Source of the DNA: Chlorophyllum brunneum
Taxonomy: Eukaryota > Basidiomycota > Agaricomycetes > Agaricales > Agaricaceae
Assembly: GCA_963576785.1 (NCBI GenBank)
Contig: OY756151.1
Span: 434,001-498,000 of the forward strand
Length of the DNA: 64,000 nucleotides
Direction: 5' to 3'
A program made the translations under genes and the position numbers. The notes beneath the pieces are model-generated. The model ran no database searches. It was not told the DNA's origin and saw only the letters and a program-made list of their open reading frames with translations. This document shows positions 1-12,855 of this stretch, one piece after another; within the stretch, counting starts at the first letter, position 1, and each line of letters opens with the position of its first letter.

Positions 1-1
1 G

Positions 2-274
2 CTCGAAGAAGCCGGTTTTATTAATCTCAAGATCGAAAGACGAGGCTTGCCGATGGGTTCATGGGCAGGTGAATATGGAATCTCGAGTTCGAAATCCACT
101 TTAGCTTTTTGGAGTGGCATCAAAGGACTTGTCATGCAGGAAGGTGGGATGGGTTTAGTGTCCAGCGAAGAGGAGTATGACGCAGTTACTAATGACTTTG
201 CGAAGCTTTGTGAGGAGACGCCGGAAACATATTTCGTATACTCGGTGTTTGTTGCACAGAAACCCAACGCTTGA
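2..274 (+). CDS. LaeA-like class I methyltransferase, C-terminal fragment (cut by window start)
   Basis: This is the last 90 residues of an SAM-dependent methyltransferase; the N-terminal part with the SAM-binding loop lies outside the window. The frame opens at base 2 and ends with TGA at 272-274. The reading is supported by the complete paralogue at 20.2-21.1 kb: both share blocks such as LEEAGF, RGLPxGSWAGE, GIKGLVMxEGG and GLVSSEEEYDAV, and both end with a VFVA(Q/R)KP tail. Members of this family in mushrooms are often annotated as LaeA-like or UMTA-type methyltransferases; their substrates are mostly unknown. The gene points right while its paralogue points left, so the two copies flank the Cch1-P450 block in opposite orientation. 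Product class is confident, specific function unknown. Confidence 0.85.
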   Translation, partial: LEEAGFINLKIERRGLPMGSWAGEYGISSSKSTLAFWSGIKGLVMQEGGMGLVSSEEEYDAVTNDFAKLCEETPETYFVYSVFVAQKPNA

Positions 275-1235
275 TCTTTGTATTTTTCAACTTATGTATG
301 TATTAGATGAGATCATATTCCGGAAGGATTTCCGGCCATCTTGCGCACACTGCGGATAGCGAATTTAGAAGGCATGAAGCCAGACTTTGGGGCCTTCATT
401 ACGAGACCATAAAATGATTACCCGATCATTTACTCCATGCCATTGTGTTGTAGACTGTACGGACGCTAGTTCTTGGTTAATGGAAATATGGGCGAAGGGA
501 ATCAACAAAATAGGCAAGTCAACAAAGTCATGTGATAGTCACGAGATCTTTGTTGAATGAATGTCATCCAGTCAACGGACAAACACATATATGGATAAAT
601 AATAATATATATACAGACATCCACCTTATCTCATCTCTCGAATACCATATCCCCCATTTCCCCTGTGCTCTCTCAGATACACCTATCTCCCTGGAATATA
701 CGACAGAGACCGCTCTGAACAGTGAGTGCCGTTCATATCCTTTGGTGAGCTTTGGATTTTCATACCAAGCTGCTGCTGGCTGCGACGTTCGTTCAACATT
801 CGAGCATTTATAGTCAGACAACCGCGGTCGCTGCTCAAGCTGCGGCCGTTCTTGGCGCTGATACCTAAGTATGTGGACTACAAACTTATTACTACTACTA
901 ATTTACAAGGAATGGATGAAATATGATGGTCTCTGAACTGCAATAAAGGTCCCATGAAAGTGTCCGAAAAAACAGATGAGATGCAAATGTCGACATTGAA
1001 GGTGATTTGATAAGTCTATCGTCTTTCGATTTCCTCTTCTGCTGCGTTTCGCATAAGGTCTGTGTGATGTAAGGTCTTGGTTTACTTGCTCTGTCGGGAG
1101 GGCATAGTGGCAACGTACCTCCCCACATGGAGTTCTGCATGGACAGAACGATGTCCTGCGGATCTTCTTCAACAACGGATGTTCGGCTTTATTGCAAATG
1201 ATCAGCGGGGGAATTAGTTATGCAGCTCCAGCAAC
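275..1235. other. Intergenic region between methyltransferase 3' end and cch1 3' end
   Basis: Two genes converge on this stretch, so it should hold two 3' UTRs. An AT-rich run near 593-615 (aataatatatatac) looks TATA-like, and the pyrimidine-rich sequence after it resembles a fungal 5' leader, but no frame downstream gives a recognisable protein. I see no RNA gene or repeat here. Confidence 0.5.
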
Positions 1236-4200
1236 TTACGGCGATCTGAAGGCGGTATCCATGGTGAACATGCTAAACTCACTGCCTCTTCGGCTACTCC
1301 GTTGAAGTTTTGAACCATCGAGAGCAAATGAGATATCGGGGGTACTGAATCTAGTGTCTCCAGGAGTAGGAGTACTGGGCGGCGAAGCAACCAGACCGGC
1401 GTTCACAATATCCTTCGCCGAACCCAAGGGTGACTCTGGCAGAACTTCCACAACAATGGAGGGTATTTCTTGGTGGCTCCAAGTTAACGAAACGGAGATG
1501 CTAGTAGTAGTAATATGACCAACGCACCATGATCGATTCGAGTTGCGGCTCTCCTCTGCTCAAGGGTAGCCAGGAACCATCGTCGTTGAGAAATAGTCAT
1601 TAACAGTGAACGGACCCTGTCCAAATTGACGAGGTCGCTGACTACTTTGTTCACTTCCGTTCTAACTACAAGATCTTTGAGGCTGGTGGAAGGAGATTGT
1701 TACGAAAATTTGCTCTAGAAACGACGTATTAGGCACTTACACCAATGCTTCACCGTCGACAATAAGTTTGTGGTGAGCGAGTAACAGGAGTGTGTCTGTG
1801 AACGAGATTCCGACACCAGGACGATGTGTGATGACAGCTTCATGGTACAGTCTGCTAAAGGTGGCTTTGCGTTTCCTGATCGCAGCACGATCCATCTTGT
1901 CTAGGGTTCTTGCCACGTCCCCAAGGTCGAGGCCTCGGAGGTCACAAGGATCGTCGTTCAGTTGTATCATCGGATCTTGGGATTTCGAACAGGCGGCTCT
2001 GATGTTGGGAACACTAAACCCTGTGGGATATATCTTGACCTCGAAGGCTCCGCTCAGGCGCTGCAAAAAGCTTCTAGGTGAACGTGAATGTGTCAACCAC
2101 ACAAGTACTCACCGAAAAGAAGGCTCCGAAGTGCTGTCGCTCAAGGTATCCCTTGGGGCTGGCATACTCGGCCCAGAGCTTCTTGAATGCGCGCATCTGT
2201 TCACGGGATATCGACTTGGCACCCCGACCGGAGGCTTGGAATACATAGGAGAAATTTTCGACAACCACACCTACCAAAGAGTTGGAAACAGTAGGGCAGA
2301 GAATAGACAGGGTGCTTACCGGTAAACATGTTGACGAATATATACTACTAAATGTGTTAGCTTCGACCAACCGTCGGGAAATGTCAGCTCGTACCATGCT
2401 CAAGAGGTTCCAAGCAATGAATAACGTGAAAGCCCAAGCGGTACTGCCGCAGTCCGATTCTGCCTCGGAAATGGAAGAGTTGGTACATCGTGGGTACGTC
2501 AAGTCACTGCGATATTATGAGTGAAATTTGAAGCATAATAAATAACCTTGCGTACAAGTCATGCATGTAGCCATTCCAACCCTCGCTGAAACAGTCGTTC
2601 AGATTGTGAACAGATAAATGACGTGAAGAGGAATCATACCCAGCACTCATGAACGCTAGCATGACAAGGGCGGTCCCCAGAGACGAATAATTTTGGTTTC
2701 TGTTCTCATTATCTCCCCATTTGGTCAAGCTGAACACCTCGACGAAGAGGATACCGAAGAAAATGAACAAAATCAACCAAAGGCCGAGCAAGCTCAGAAT
2801 GACAGGCAAGCTCGACCTGATCAGGTCTCCGATCAGCCCTGGTTAAAGTTGCACAGCGGAGAGGAAACGTACACGGCAGTCTTGAACAGCATATTCAAAC
2901 TATTCGTCCGCTGCACGAGTTTGAACGCGATACTAACAAGGAACAGCTTCTGCAACTGTTGAATCACGAAACTCGTCGACCCGAAACGCACAACAAGCGT
3001 AGTGACGAAGCTTCCAGAAGCAATGACGATGTCGAAGAGGTTCCAGCCGTTGGCCTGGAAGCTCCTCCAACCAAGTCCATACCACCGCACACCGACGTCG
3101 ATGATGTAGATAAACATCAGAGCCAAGAAGAAGTCATCTGCGGCATGATCAATCACGAAGTTTTCCGGGACGGCAGGCTGCACCACTCACTGCGCAAGGT
3201 TTCTGCGATCCGGTTTGTTGAGAACGTTTGGGTCCTAGGGGATCGTCAGTACAAAAATGCCACAAAAAGCAATGACAGCTCACATGAGAGCAAATATATG
3301 CAAAAGGAACAACAGCGTCATCGCCCTCGACCACCACCCATGCTTATGCACCGCCCGATCATAGCACCAAGCCCGGAGTTTGTAAGTGGGCCTACGTAAA
3401 GGCCGCTTTGAGGGCTTCTGTCTCTTGAACAACTTCTGGAGATCAATCCATTCACGCTGGGGTTGCGTCAACAGGGCCGAACCAGTCTTCGAGCTAAAGT
3501 TTCCAATGATAATACTATAATCCAACAATACCATATTCAGCATCATTTTCGTTAGTGGGAGTAAAAAAAGAAACACACCTGATGAAGAGCGTCAAGATCA
3601 CAACGCCGCCCAATAAGTTGTAAATGAGAAAGAAAATGGCATTCGCTTGGGATGCATTCGTCCGTGGTTGCAAATCCCTTCCCGTGATGGTCGTGGCAGT
3701 AAACATCACATCTGTCCAACCCTCCAACGACACAATCTCAAAAAGTATCAAGAGACTCGCCCTGAACGAGTCAAACGAGAAGGAAGTCGAGGGTGAAGGG
3801 TTATCCCACACCCGAGGCACCATGAACCCAAAAGAATCGCCCACGACAGCATTTTCGTATTCGCCTATGCATTCCGCCATGTTGGTGACATCGCCATCGT
3901 TACACGACCGCATTTTTCCCGCGAAGATGTTGAGCCCCCAAACAGCATATGGAATCATGTACAAGATCGCGAGCACCGCGGCGTCCAGTATCCGAATCGC
4001 GCCGGATATGATGAGGGACTGGAAGGTGTTCCTCATACGATCAATGAGTGTGATCAAACGGAGTGCACGAAGAGCCTTCAACGATCTCGTTAATCTGCTC
4101 AACCCGCCTACGAAAATCAACCCCGTCGTCACGTTCACGATAATCCCAATCATAATCGCGAAATCCAGAATATTCCAAATACTCCGCAAATACGCATTAG

Positions 4201-7200
4201 GCGTCCAGATGAAGCCATCCGCAATGATTTTGATCATGAATTCGACGAACAGAGTCAACCCAAAAGCAGCTTCGGCAATGTCAAACCACGCGCCACGGAC
4301 GAATCCATGTTGAGTAAAGTAGTTGCGCCGGTAGATGGGCGTAGCGATGCTCTCCACGACGATGCCGCCGATTACCGTGAGTAAAATGACGAGCTGGAAT
4401 ATGGGATGTGCAATGGGTGAATACGGTGTACCGAAAATACGTTCTCCACGAGTGGGTTGGACGACCGTTTGACAGAGCTTCCGGATCCAATTCTTCTGCG
4501 AAATGACCCAGAAGACTTTATCGTACGAGGGATGGTCCTGAATGAAATCAGCCTTGAGGGCCCGACGTTCATTGAGTTCATCTTCAGCTTCATCGACTGC
4601 ATTCTGTTCGGAATTGACCAATGCCAGCAGTTCCCTAAATGCAAAGCAATCACCGTCCACTCTCAAATGATTTCTTAATGAGAATTACTTACAAATGTCG
4701 CTCAACTTCCTCTTGTACATGGGTCCCAAGCTCGGACTCTGGCTGCCCTTGCTTCGCATGTCGAAGTGTTGTTAGGGGAATATCATCCGTCCGCCTCGTC
4801 TCCCCCGCAAACAATTTCTCCAGGGCAGTGAGAGATTTAGTCGAAAAGTGACCGGGCTTGAATTTTCGCGAACCAAACTTCATCTACCATATTTCAATTA
4901 TCGGAACGTTCATGCACTATGATGTTGAAATAACTCACCCTAGACCTCACACTCATCCCATTCCGATTGCTATTCGCAAGCAACCCCTCATTTCCGCCAG
5001 TACCACCATCCAAAACATTCACATTACTCGCATTCGCACTCGCACCACCGACGCCAACGCCACTCAAAGCCACATTGCTCCCATACCCTACAACCAAATT
5101 CTTCTGCATCGGCAATATCAATCCACTGGGCAACTCATCCACCCTCACCGTCACCGGATTCGCTTTAAACCACCTATAAGGATTCAACACCCTCATCCAA
5201 CTCGGTTTTCCCTCTCTCGCCTTTTGCGTCGCCCAAAACTTGCTCGCCTGTTTCGATTTCTTGGCTTCTTCCGCCACTTCAAAGTTTTCGTTAATAACAG
5301 CGATGAACATTTGCAAGACGATAACTGTATACGTGGATGCAATCAGCAACATTGCATGTGAAGAGAATAATGCAAGAGAGAGCTTACAGTTCGCGAACAA
5401 CATCCATGACACCATAAACACAATCACGATCAACGTCTGACCCAGTTGAACTTCCGCATTCGTGGCACCATATAAAACATCCGTCCAGTTCTCGGAAGAG
5501 AAAACCTGCCATACCGCCAAAAACGCATTAAACAGCTCTCCGAAATTCGTCGTCGTATCCTCCGTAAAATCTCCCCTGAGTAACTGGACAGCTACAAGCG
5601 CCGAGATATAATTGATCAAAATGAGGAAAAGCGACATATTCGCGAGACCGTAAAGGTTTCCAAACACCGCCAACTACAAACCGAAATATCAAAATCACGA
5701 ACCAACCAGAGGGAAAATAAAATAAATCTCACCAACAACGGTTTCATCCTCGGAATCTCCAAAATCACTCTATAAAACCTCGCCAACTGCAAAATCGTAA
5801 ACCACACATACACATCACTTTCCCTAATCACCGGAATCTGAATCACACTACACCCAATCGCAAGTCCCAAATCCAACACATTCCTCCCATTGATCCAAAA
5901 ACTTCGCCAATCAGGTAACGCAGCAACAAGTCGAATGATAATTTCCACATCAAATGCGATTGTGATACCTAGTTCACCGTAAAACATGATATCGGCGTGG
6001 ATGGGTGATATATCGACTTGACGTGTGGCTTGAAGAACGAGTGATGCCAGAGCGAGAAGAACCCAACACCATCTTGTGTATTCGTAAATGATTCTGGCCC
6101 AATTCCGACTTCGGCGAGTCGTGCGTTGGTTGTTGTCGACCGTGTCCCAGCCCTCATCTTGGTCATCATTGTTGACGGGAATGAGACTGTTGACACAAAA
6201 AAAATTAGTATGTATAGCTAACAAACACAATGACACTCACGGCGCAGCTCCGAAAGCACTTTTCTTCGTTTCAGATCGTATCGCCGCGAAGGTATTGGTG
6301 ATCACAGCGACGAACAAATTGATCAACCAAAAGTTAAGCACGACAACGCAAATGATGAAGAAAAAACAAGACACAAAGAATTCCGAATCGACCATGGCGT
6401 ACATCAATGGCGTCCACTGGTCAAAACGTCTGAGTACATGCGTGATAGCGGGTAAAAGTAAACTACTCACCCCATTGGCACTAGCTGTAATAACAACCTG
6501 CAACGCCGCATACCAAATCGCATCAAAACTCTGAATATTTTCCTCCGGATTCGCCGATTCCTGGAAACAAGAAATATGCATCAGAAAACGACAATGATGA
6601 GGATAAAATACGCTTATACCTGACAAACTTGACCAAGCGGGCAGATATATCCTTTATCCACAGGTGCATTCCGGCCTCCCAGTGTCCTGAAACCGATGGC
6701 CTGGAGCGTATCCGGATCGATGTAGCCTCCACAAAACTGGCCGTTGAGTAAAATATCGCGTTCGCCGAGGGTAGCAGTGAGGACACACGAGCGCCGAAGT
6801 GACCCCTTGAAGGATTGGACGCCGATAATCCTAATGAAATTGTTATCAGAAATTCGGAAGATGAGAGAAATGGTACGCACGAAAACAAAACCATCGCGAA
6901 CACCACAAAATAAGCAACACTCGTCAACAGAGGTCTCGCCGTCTTCAACGAATGCATAATCGTCTATCACAAAGCGAAATCAGCACACTCCCATAAATCA
7001 AACCAAGACGATACTCACCGTAGTACCAGACGTAACCGTCAACAACCTAGCAGTCCTAATCACACTCATCGCCCTAAACAACCCAATATGATATTCTCCC
7101 CTCTCCGCACCCCCTATCGCCAACCCAAACATAACCCAAAAACTCACAATAGCAACAAAATCAATCCTATTCCAACTTTGCCTCAAATAAGGCAACCCAC

Positions 7201-8737
7201 GTCTCGTCTTTTCATGTATATGTTGTACACTCAAACGAAAGGGAAGTGATATAGGATCGTTGTCGTCCGACCGCATAGCGCGTGATAGAAACGTTTTTTC
7301 TGGTGCATTGCGGATGGCATCGTGAGCGCTCTGGACGACGCTGAGGATTTTCTCAGTTATGGGCTGATCCGACTGAGATTGAGATGGCGGTTGAGGAGAA
7401 AGTTGGGATGGAGCTGGGTCGTGAACGGGTATAGAAGTGCGTGAATAGAGTACGAATGGTCGAAGGAGGGTATCTTGTACTCGTCGAAATCGTTGCGTAA
7501 TGCTCTGGCCTCGCGAGAGTGAAGTTTGACGTGACGGACCGGGTGTTGGGATAGACGGAGAAGATGTAGAGGTAAACACTCTGACCTCCGGGTCGAACAG
7601 AAAACCCGTCACACATATTCGTGCAAAAGCTTCAAGACTAGACAAAAAAAACGGTCAAAAGGATACGCATAGAGGATAAAGAACACACGTGAAAACACAG
7701 AAAAGGGCAAATAAAGCCCAATCCTCCCAGGTATGAAAGTAACCAAATATACGAGGAGGGAGAGTAGGTGGATCGGAAGTCGAGTTGGTGTTCGGAAGTG
7801 TGAGTGAAGGAAAGGCTTGGATGGTCAGTATGACTGCGTTGAGTACAATAAGAATAAGAATAAAGGGTTCAGTCCATCTGCGCTTAGAGTCAGTACAAGT
7901 TCACCCAATAACACACACGACTACTCACGTATAGACAAGCATTTTATACAGGCTCAGTCTAAGCCTGCTGTCGGGGCCTAGAAAACCCAGCGTCCTGCCA
8001 CGTATCGGAATCACTTTAGCAAAATCCGGAAGATCTTCTTCCTCATGCTTCTTCAACCCCTCGTCATCATCACCATCACCAAGCCTAAGCTGATTCTCCA
8101 ACCCATTCCCAGCAAGATTCACCACTCTCAACGATACCCTCCTAACACTCCTCTTCACATCTCGAAATGCAGAACTAGTCTTCTTCAACGGTGATGGTGA
8201 AACGCTATACCTCAACGTTCTCCTTCTCGTACTTCCAATAGACCTTTCCGGATCATCTTCTTCTACAACTCTTCTTTTTGTCAAATGAACTTGATCTTCC
8301 TCTCCTTCCCTCTGCCCATCTTCAAAAAAACCATCTGAAACGATTAATGATGTTGTTGAAATCCCTCCTCCTCCTCCTCCTCCTTGTGAAGCTTCAGATT
8401 GTCGTCTAGTATACCCCACACCATCAGCGGTATATGGATATCCTTTCAACGCACGGTCTTCAGTAGGTGAATCTAAAAACGGGTCGTCATCGTCGTTGTT
8501 TGGATATTTCACTGGTGTTGCGGAATGAACAATTGTTGGAGACGTGTTTTGAGCCAGGTTGAGCCGTAGAGGATCCTGTCCAGGTTCTACAGGTCTATGT
8601 GACCAACTTCGTCTACGAGAAAGTGATATGCGACTGTCTAGAGGTTCAAGTGAAGGTGATGGTGGAGCTGAGAGACCGATTTCTACTGCGGAGGAGGATG
8701 AGCCTGGTTTGTGGAGGTGGACGTCGGTTGGATTCAT
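1236..8737 (-). CDS. cch1: Voltage-gated-type high-affinity calcium channel, alpha-1-like subunit Cch1 (multi-exon)
   Basis: Fungal Cch1 is the pore subunit of the plasma-membrane calcium influx channel that works with Mid1. The locus is split by many short introns. The start chosen is the Met at 8737 ([10 protein letters not shown]); an in-frame Met at 8812 is possible. The order is a Ser-rich acidic N-terminus (about 8737-7925), four six-helix repeats (about 7.86-2.5 kb), and a cytosolic tail ending at 1236. Domain III shows a clear S4 ([14 protein letters not shown]). The four pore loops read ASANGWTPLMY (I), [10 protein letters not shown] (II), [10 protein letters not shown] (III) and, after removal of a 54-nt intron, SAGEGWNGYM (IV), giving an N/E/E/E ring. 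The tail has the Cch1-typical stretches [16 protein letters not shown] and [16 protein letters not shown], then a last exon beginning [13 protein letters not shown]. No break was found. Exon borders are inferred by eye. Confidence 0.93.
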
Positions 8738-8848
8738 AGGCGAGTGACTGACAACACCCGTTGTCACAACTAGTTGTCCTATTCCGATCAAATACATCAC
8801 ATCATCACACACAACGATGTATTAAAGATGGTCACTATGCTTGACGAT

Positions 8849-10187
8849 TCAGAGGCGATACTGCGTCGCATCTTTCTACACAATCGAAAAACAAATCAAA
8901 AAACCTAGGAACCTAGAAAAAAACATAAGTAACACCACAAAAAAAAACATGAGAAAAAAAACAACACTCACGTCAACTTCTTGTATAACGAAACAATTCT
9001 TCCCTTCCCTCCCCCACTCATCCTCCCCCTCTTTACATTTCCTATAATCCCAAACATCAACCACCGTCTCACCCAAACAATACCCAGAATTCAACTCTAC
9101 GTCAACTCTATACCTCTTCCCTCGAAACATTTCTGGGCTTTGTAAATAGGCAATGGTGAGGGCGTCGTGGAGGGGTGGACCGGTGTGGAATCCGAATACG
9201 GATTTATACGTTGATGCGAAGAATGTTATGATTGTGTTGAGAGTGTGTCGGAGGGGTGTTTTTGCTGATGGTAGTATTGATTGTGGTTGTGGAGATAAAG
9301 GAGAAGGTGGAGGGGGAAGAGAGTTTGTTAAGAGACGATATTGGATTTCATACGTAGCAATTGCGGTATGAGTGACGTTTATAGGTATCATAGTCGTCTT
9401 AACCGGACAATCCAAGACAATTTGCGCTGCATGAGCTAAATCCCGTCCCCTCATCAATAAACCAATAACCAAAAAAAATAAAGAAAGAAAGAAAGAAAGA
9501 AAAAAAGACTTACGATCAGTAAGAACATTATACTCCGCCACAGCAGATCTATTCCCAATCCCAACACCACCACCCATAAACACAATCTCCTCAACCGCAC
9601 ATTCCACCAAATCCCAATACGCACCAACAAACACCGCAACATTCGTCATCGGTCCACTCGACACAATCACCACTCTCTCCCCTCTCCCACCTTTCCACAC
9701 CTCTCTAATTCTTCGAACCATACCTTCCAATCCCCTCATAACTCCCCCCTCACCATCAATTTCAAATCGATTTCGAACATCCGGATGATCGGGTTTTATC
9801 AACCCTTCAACTCCACCTAACCCATCTTCACCATGAATCTCCGGATCATGTCTAACTGGCAAAATCAGAGGCTTCGTAGCACCAGGATAGACTTTAACAT
9901 CCTCCGGTGCGCCAAAAGCAGTTAAACATCTAGCAGCATTAAGCGCCGTATACGAACTTGGCGCATTCCCATGCGTCTATGATTCAGTTGATCTTTCGTA
10001 TTAGAGAAAGAGAAGAGGGGGTGCACACGGTTGAGACTCCGATCAAGTTGATATTTGAACAATGTACTGCGAGCATTAACGCAATCGCATCATCGTGACC
10101 CTACAAAGAACAGATCGATACAAAGAAACACACCCAAAGTGATGAAAGGCGTCGTACGGGATCAACGTCGAGCCAGACGTTCTTCAT
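8849..10187 (-). CDS. Inosine-uridine preferring nucleoside hydrolase
   Basis: This enzyme cleaves the N-glycosidic bond of ribonucleosides in purine/pyrimidine salvage. The start at 10187 gives MKNVWLDVDP, which after a short intron continues GHDDAIALMLA: this is the DxDxGxDDA calcium/ribose-binding signature at the very N-terminus, as the family requires. Further exons read THGNAPSSYTALNAARCL, then HPDVRNRFEIDGEGG and VVIVSSGPMTNVAV. A T-rich intron containing an AAAG microsatellite (about 9430-9513) interrupts VLTD / PHAAQIVLDCP. The catalytic-type His near the C-terminus lies in FHTGPPLHDALTIAYL. The last intron is T-rich; splicing it gives a short final exon ending QYRL with a TGA at 8849-8851. 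That places the stop about 110 bp from the cch1 start, a tight same-strand spacing. The last exon is the least certain part. Confidence 0.88.
9479..9508. repeat. AAAG-type microsatellite inside a nucleoside hydrolase intron
   Basis: About five tandem gaaa units lie in the intron between VLTD and PHAAQ. On the coding strand it is a CTTT tract, which may serve as a long pyrimidine tract for splicing. Confidence 0.8.
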
Positions 10188-10510
10188 TGTCAAGACGGGG
10201 GAATGGATAGATTGGATTAGCGTTGATGGTATTGATGGTATAAAGGTTTTTCCGGTATTAGCGCATTCAAACTACATAGCATTCACCTTGGTAGTAAAAA
10301 AAAGACACACGCAAACCAAGACGTTTTAAGATAAAGATATCTGTATCGCAAAAGAAAAGCAGGGAGGGTAAAGCAGAAAAGAGCGTTCAATCATTCATAT
10401 CCTATCATAAGAAAAAAACCAAACCACGAGAGTGTAGTAGAGACAGACATAAGAAACTAAAGAAAGAAAGAAAAGAAGGAACATTCATATCGCATCACGC
10501 CAGCGCCATC
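10188..10510. other. Spacer between epsin 3' end and nucleoside hydrolase start
   Basis: The spacer is about 320 bp with A-rich and GAAA-rich stretches (10420-10480) and no reading frame of interest. It should contain the promoter of the nucleoside hydrolase and the 3' UTR of the epsin gene. No clear TATA box was found. Confidence 0.5.
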
Positions 10511-12424
10511 CTAAATATCAAAAAAAGGCCTCTCCTCGCCCTGTTGCTGCCTCGCAAACGGATTATGCGAAGTCGAAGGAACACCAGTCTTTTGAGTTAT
10601 AACCTGTCTTCCAGCATCCGTCGTACCATACCTTTGTAAAAAAAACCATCAAGATCCACATTATCACAACAAAAACACAACACGTACCGTAAAGCACCAA
10701 TATTCCCAAACGTATCCTGTCCATCATCCCTACTCGCAAACAAACTAGCCAAATGCGCTTCATTCTCACCCAACTCTTTCTTCGTCTTCACCTTGACTCC
10801 ACCACCGCCATAAGGTTGAGGACTAGCGGAAGGTGAAGGATTGTTATTAGACAACCCTGAGAGATTCGTAGGAGGATGAGAATCGTATGTTCCTGTGAGG
10901 TTGAATGAGGGAGGTTGGGGTGGTTGTTGCTGGGGTGGGGGAGAACCGAAGGAGGAGGGTGAGGGGGAGGGTGCGAAGGGGTTGTTGGATCTGGTGTTAA
11001 AGAGTGAGAAGATTAGTAAAGCGAGGCGAGGGAAGAGAACGTACCCGAAGCCTGTAGGCTGAGGCGCGAGGTGGTGTTGAGCGAAGAGATTGTTCTGCTG
11101 TTGCTGTTGTTGCTGCTGCTGCATTTGTTGCATCTGAAGCATCTGCTGCTGGCGCATCCATTCCTCTTGTTGTTGTTGTTGCTGCTGCTGCTGCTGCTGC
11201 TGTTGTTGCTGCGCGAGTTGTTGTTGCTGGAGAAAAGCTTGTTGTTGGCGTAGATACTCCGCCTGACAAAAGAGTGAGAATGCCGTAAACGGGCGTGAGC
11301 AGAGGTATTATCTCACTTGGACTGCTTCTTGTTCCATCTGTTGCTGATAAGGATTGTAGGACGTGAATTGAGGTTGGACGGATGTGAATTGCTGCTGGAC
11401 GGAAGTGTATTGAGGTTGGAGTCCGACTGCGTACGGTGTTGGGTCGAGAAGAGGGAAAGGGTTGTTGCTATGACTCGCAGGGGAAGGGCTTGACACGATG
11501 TGTCAGAGCTATCTGCAAGGGAATACAGAAACTCACATTTGATTTTGGTCATCAAAGAGCGCAGAAGCATTCGAGTCCTCAACAGCATGTTTCCTCTTCT
11601 CTTCTTCATCCTTACTGAGCTTGAGAGCCTCCTGAAGTTCACGATCTTCTGCAGCCTGCTGCTCCATGACCAAAGTCTTCTTGCTCTCCTCGATCGCACG
11701 TCTCAAATCATCTTGATCCCCCTTGGTCTTTTTCCGCGACGATCCGGTACCAGAACCAGCACCATTCTGTCTTCTGCTACGATTCTCATCTCCGCCACCG
11801 ACACCGAAATCATCGACGGCATATTCTGCTCCTCCACCGCCAGCACCACGGATCATACGATCGCGCATGGACGCACGAGTCCTACGTTCCTCGCGGAGAC
11901 GAGCTTCGTCGATGAGGAGATTGGTGATATCCTTCGCCTTTTGTCGGACATTCGCGCCTTGGTCCTTGCCATCCTCATCGACGTATTGGAATTCCTTGAG
12001 AGTCTTGATGATGTAGACGTTATCGCGGAAGTAGATGACGACGTTTTCCGAACCCTGGTGCAAGCAATAGTCCAATACGGTAAGACTCTAAGAAGCGAGG
12101 GTCTGAGTATGAAGTTGGGAGCGTGTGAGCTGGAAGACAGACCTTGAAGACATGTCGCCAATTCTTGCCCTTGTCATTCAAGCGCTTATCAAGCATCTCC
12201 ATGATCTCGATAAAGTCGTTTCTGGGAGGCAATGAGCAAAAGAGGAGGGCAGGATGGGCAGGGACTGACTGATTGTAGGTCAACTGGGCAATTTCGTTCA
12301 TCTGGGTGCCTGAGGGACCCCAGGGATCGTTGGAGGTGGCATCGCGGACCTTTGCCTGGGTGTCTGAGTAGCCCTTTGTGTAGTTTTTCGTGATCCTGAG
12401 GGCGGCCTTGCCAAAGTGCTGCAT
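10511..12424 (-). CDS. ent1: Epsin (ENTH domain, clathrin/ubiquitin endocytic adaptor)
   Basis: Epsins bind PtdIns(4,5)P2 at the plasma membrane through the ENTH domain and link ubiquitinated cargo and EH-domain proteins to clathrin. The start at 12424 gives MQHFGKAALRITKNYTKGYS; the ENTH core continues as ATSNDPWGPSGTQMNEIA, then DFIEIMEMLDKRLNDKGKNW, then VLDYCLHQGSENVV and IKTLKEFQYVDEDGKD. Two ubiquitin-interacting motifs follow: DDLRRAIEESKKTL and RELQEALKLSKDEE. NPF motifs (EH-binding) occur in SNNPFPLL, SNNPFAPS and SHNPFARQ. Between them lie two long Gln tracts. The last exon ends GEERPFFDI with TAG at 10511-10513. At least six introns are needed. The domain order matches Ent1/Ent2 of yeasts, so the assignment is firm; the symbol follows the yeast name. 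Confidence 0.93.
11096..11236 (-). repeat. CAG/CAA triplet repeats coding two polyglutamine tracts in epsin
   Basis: On the coding strand the DNA is a run of CAG and CAA codons split by a short Met/Arg/Trp segment. One tract has about 13 consecutive Gln (about 11170-11210) and another about 9 (about 11098-11125). Mixed CAG/CAA codons suggest an old, partly stabilised repeat. Confidence 0.9.
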
Positions 12425-12855
12425 CGTCGTCGTCGTTGGGTCGAGCGTGATGTGGCTGAGCAGGCGACGTAATGGTGACTCACGTGACGGCTGAGGTGGA
12501 TGGATGCCAGTGAGCGACGGTGGATGGCAGGGATGGCGGCCATGAGGACCCAGCCCTTGCCTCTCGCCACCAATGCCGGTGAAGCGCCGCAGACTCTCCC
12601 GCTCACCCCCACCCACCCACTGCGCACCCCCGTACACCCCTCCCTCCATTCCCAATCCAGCCTGCGTCTCCTGCCACCGCTCGCTCAACCCACCCCGGTG
12701 CTTTATCCTCTGCGCCCGGTAAGAGCCCCGCTGTCTGGCATGGACCCGATTGACGCGGACGTAGGTGTTCTGCGTCAACCTGCGTAGTCTGTTCTCGGAC
12801 ATGCTTCCCCTCCGTCCCACCCTCACCAACTCTCCCACTCCCCTCCCCACCCCGA
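12425..12855. other. Divergent region between epsin and the Cys-rich gene
   Basis: C-rich on the plus strand and long-open in several frames. It probably holds the epsin 5' UTR/promoter and one or more 5' exons of the plus-strand Cys-rich gene. I could not fix exon limits. Confidence 0.4.

Noticed and set aside
2504..2809. In-frame read-through between FMSAG and EGWNG in Cch1 domain IV
   Set aside because: The 18 extra codons have good GT..AG borders and would disrupt the pore loop, so I treat them as a 54-nt intron.
3624..4313. Plus-strand frame of 229 codons
   Set aside because: Antisense shadow of the Cch1 domain III exon, no motif of its own.
8340..8380. Run of Gly codons near the N-terminus of Cch1 considered as a separate repeat feature
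   Set aside because: Only about seven Gly codons; part of the disordered N-terminal region.
11500..12147. Plus-strand frame of 215 codons
   Set aside because: Antisense of the epsin UIM region.
12020..12850. Long minus-strand frame (276 codons) upstream of epsin
   Set aside because: It runs through the epsin first exon and its introns in the same strand; the upstream part has no ENTH homology and the usual epsin start at 12424 explains the gene.
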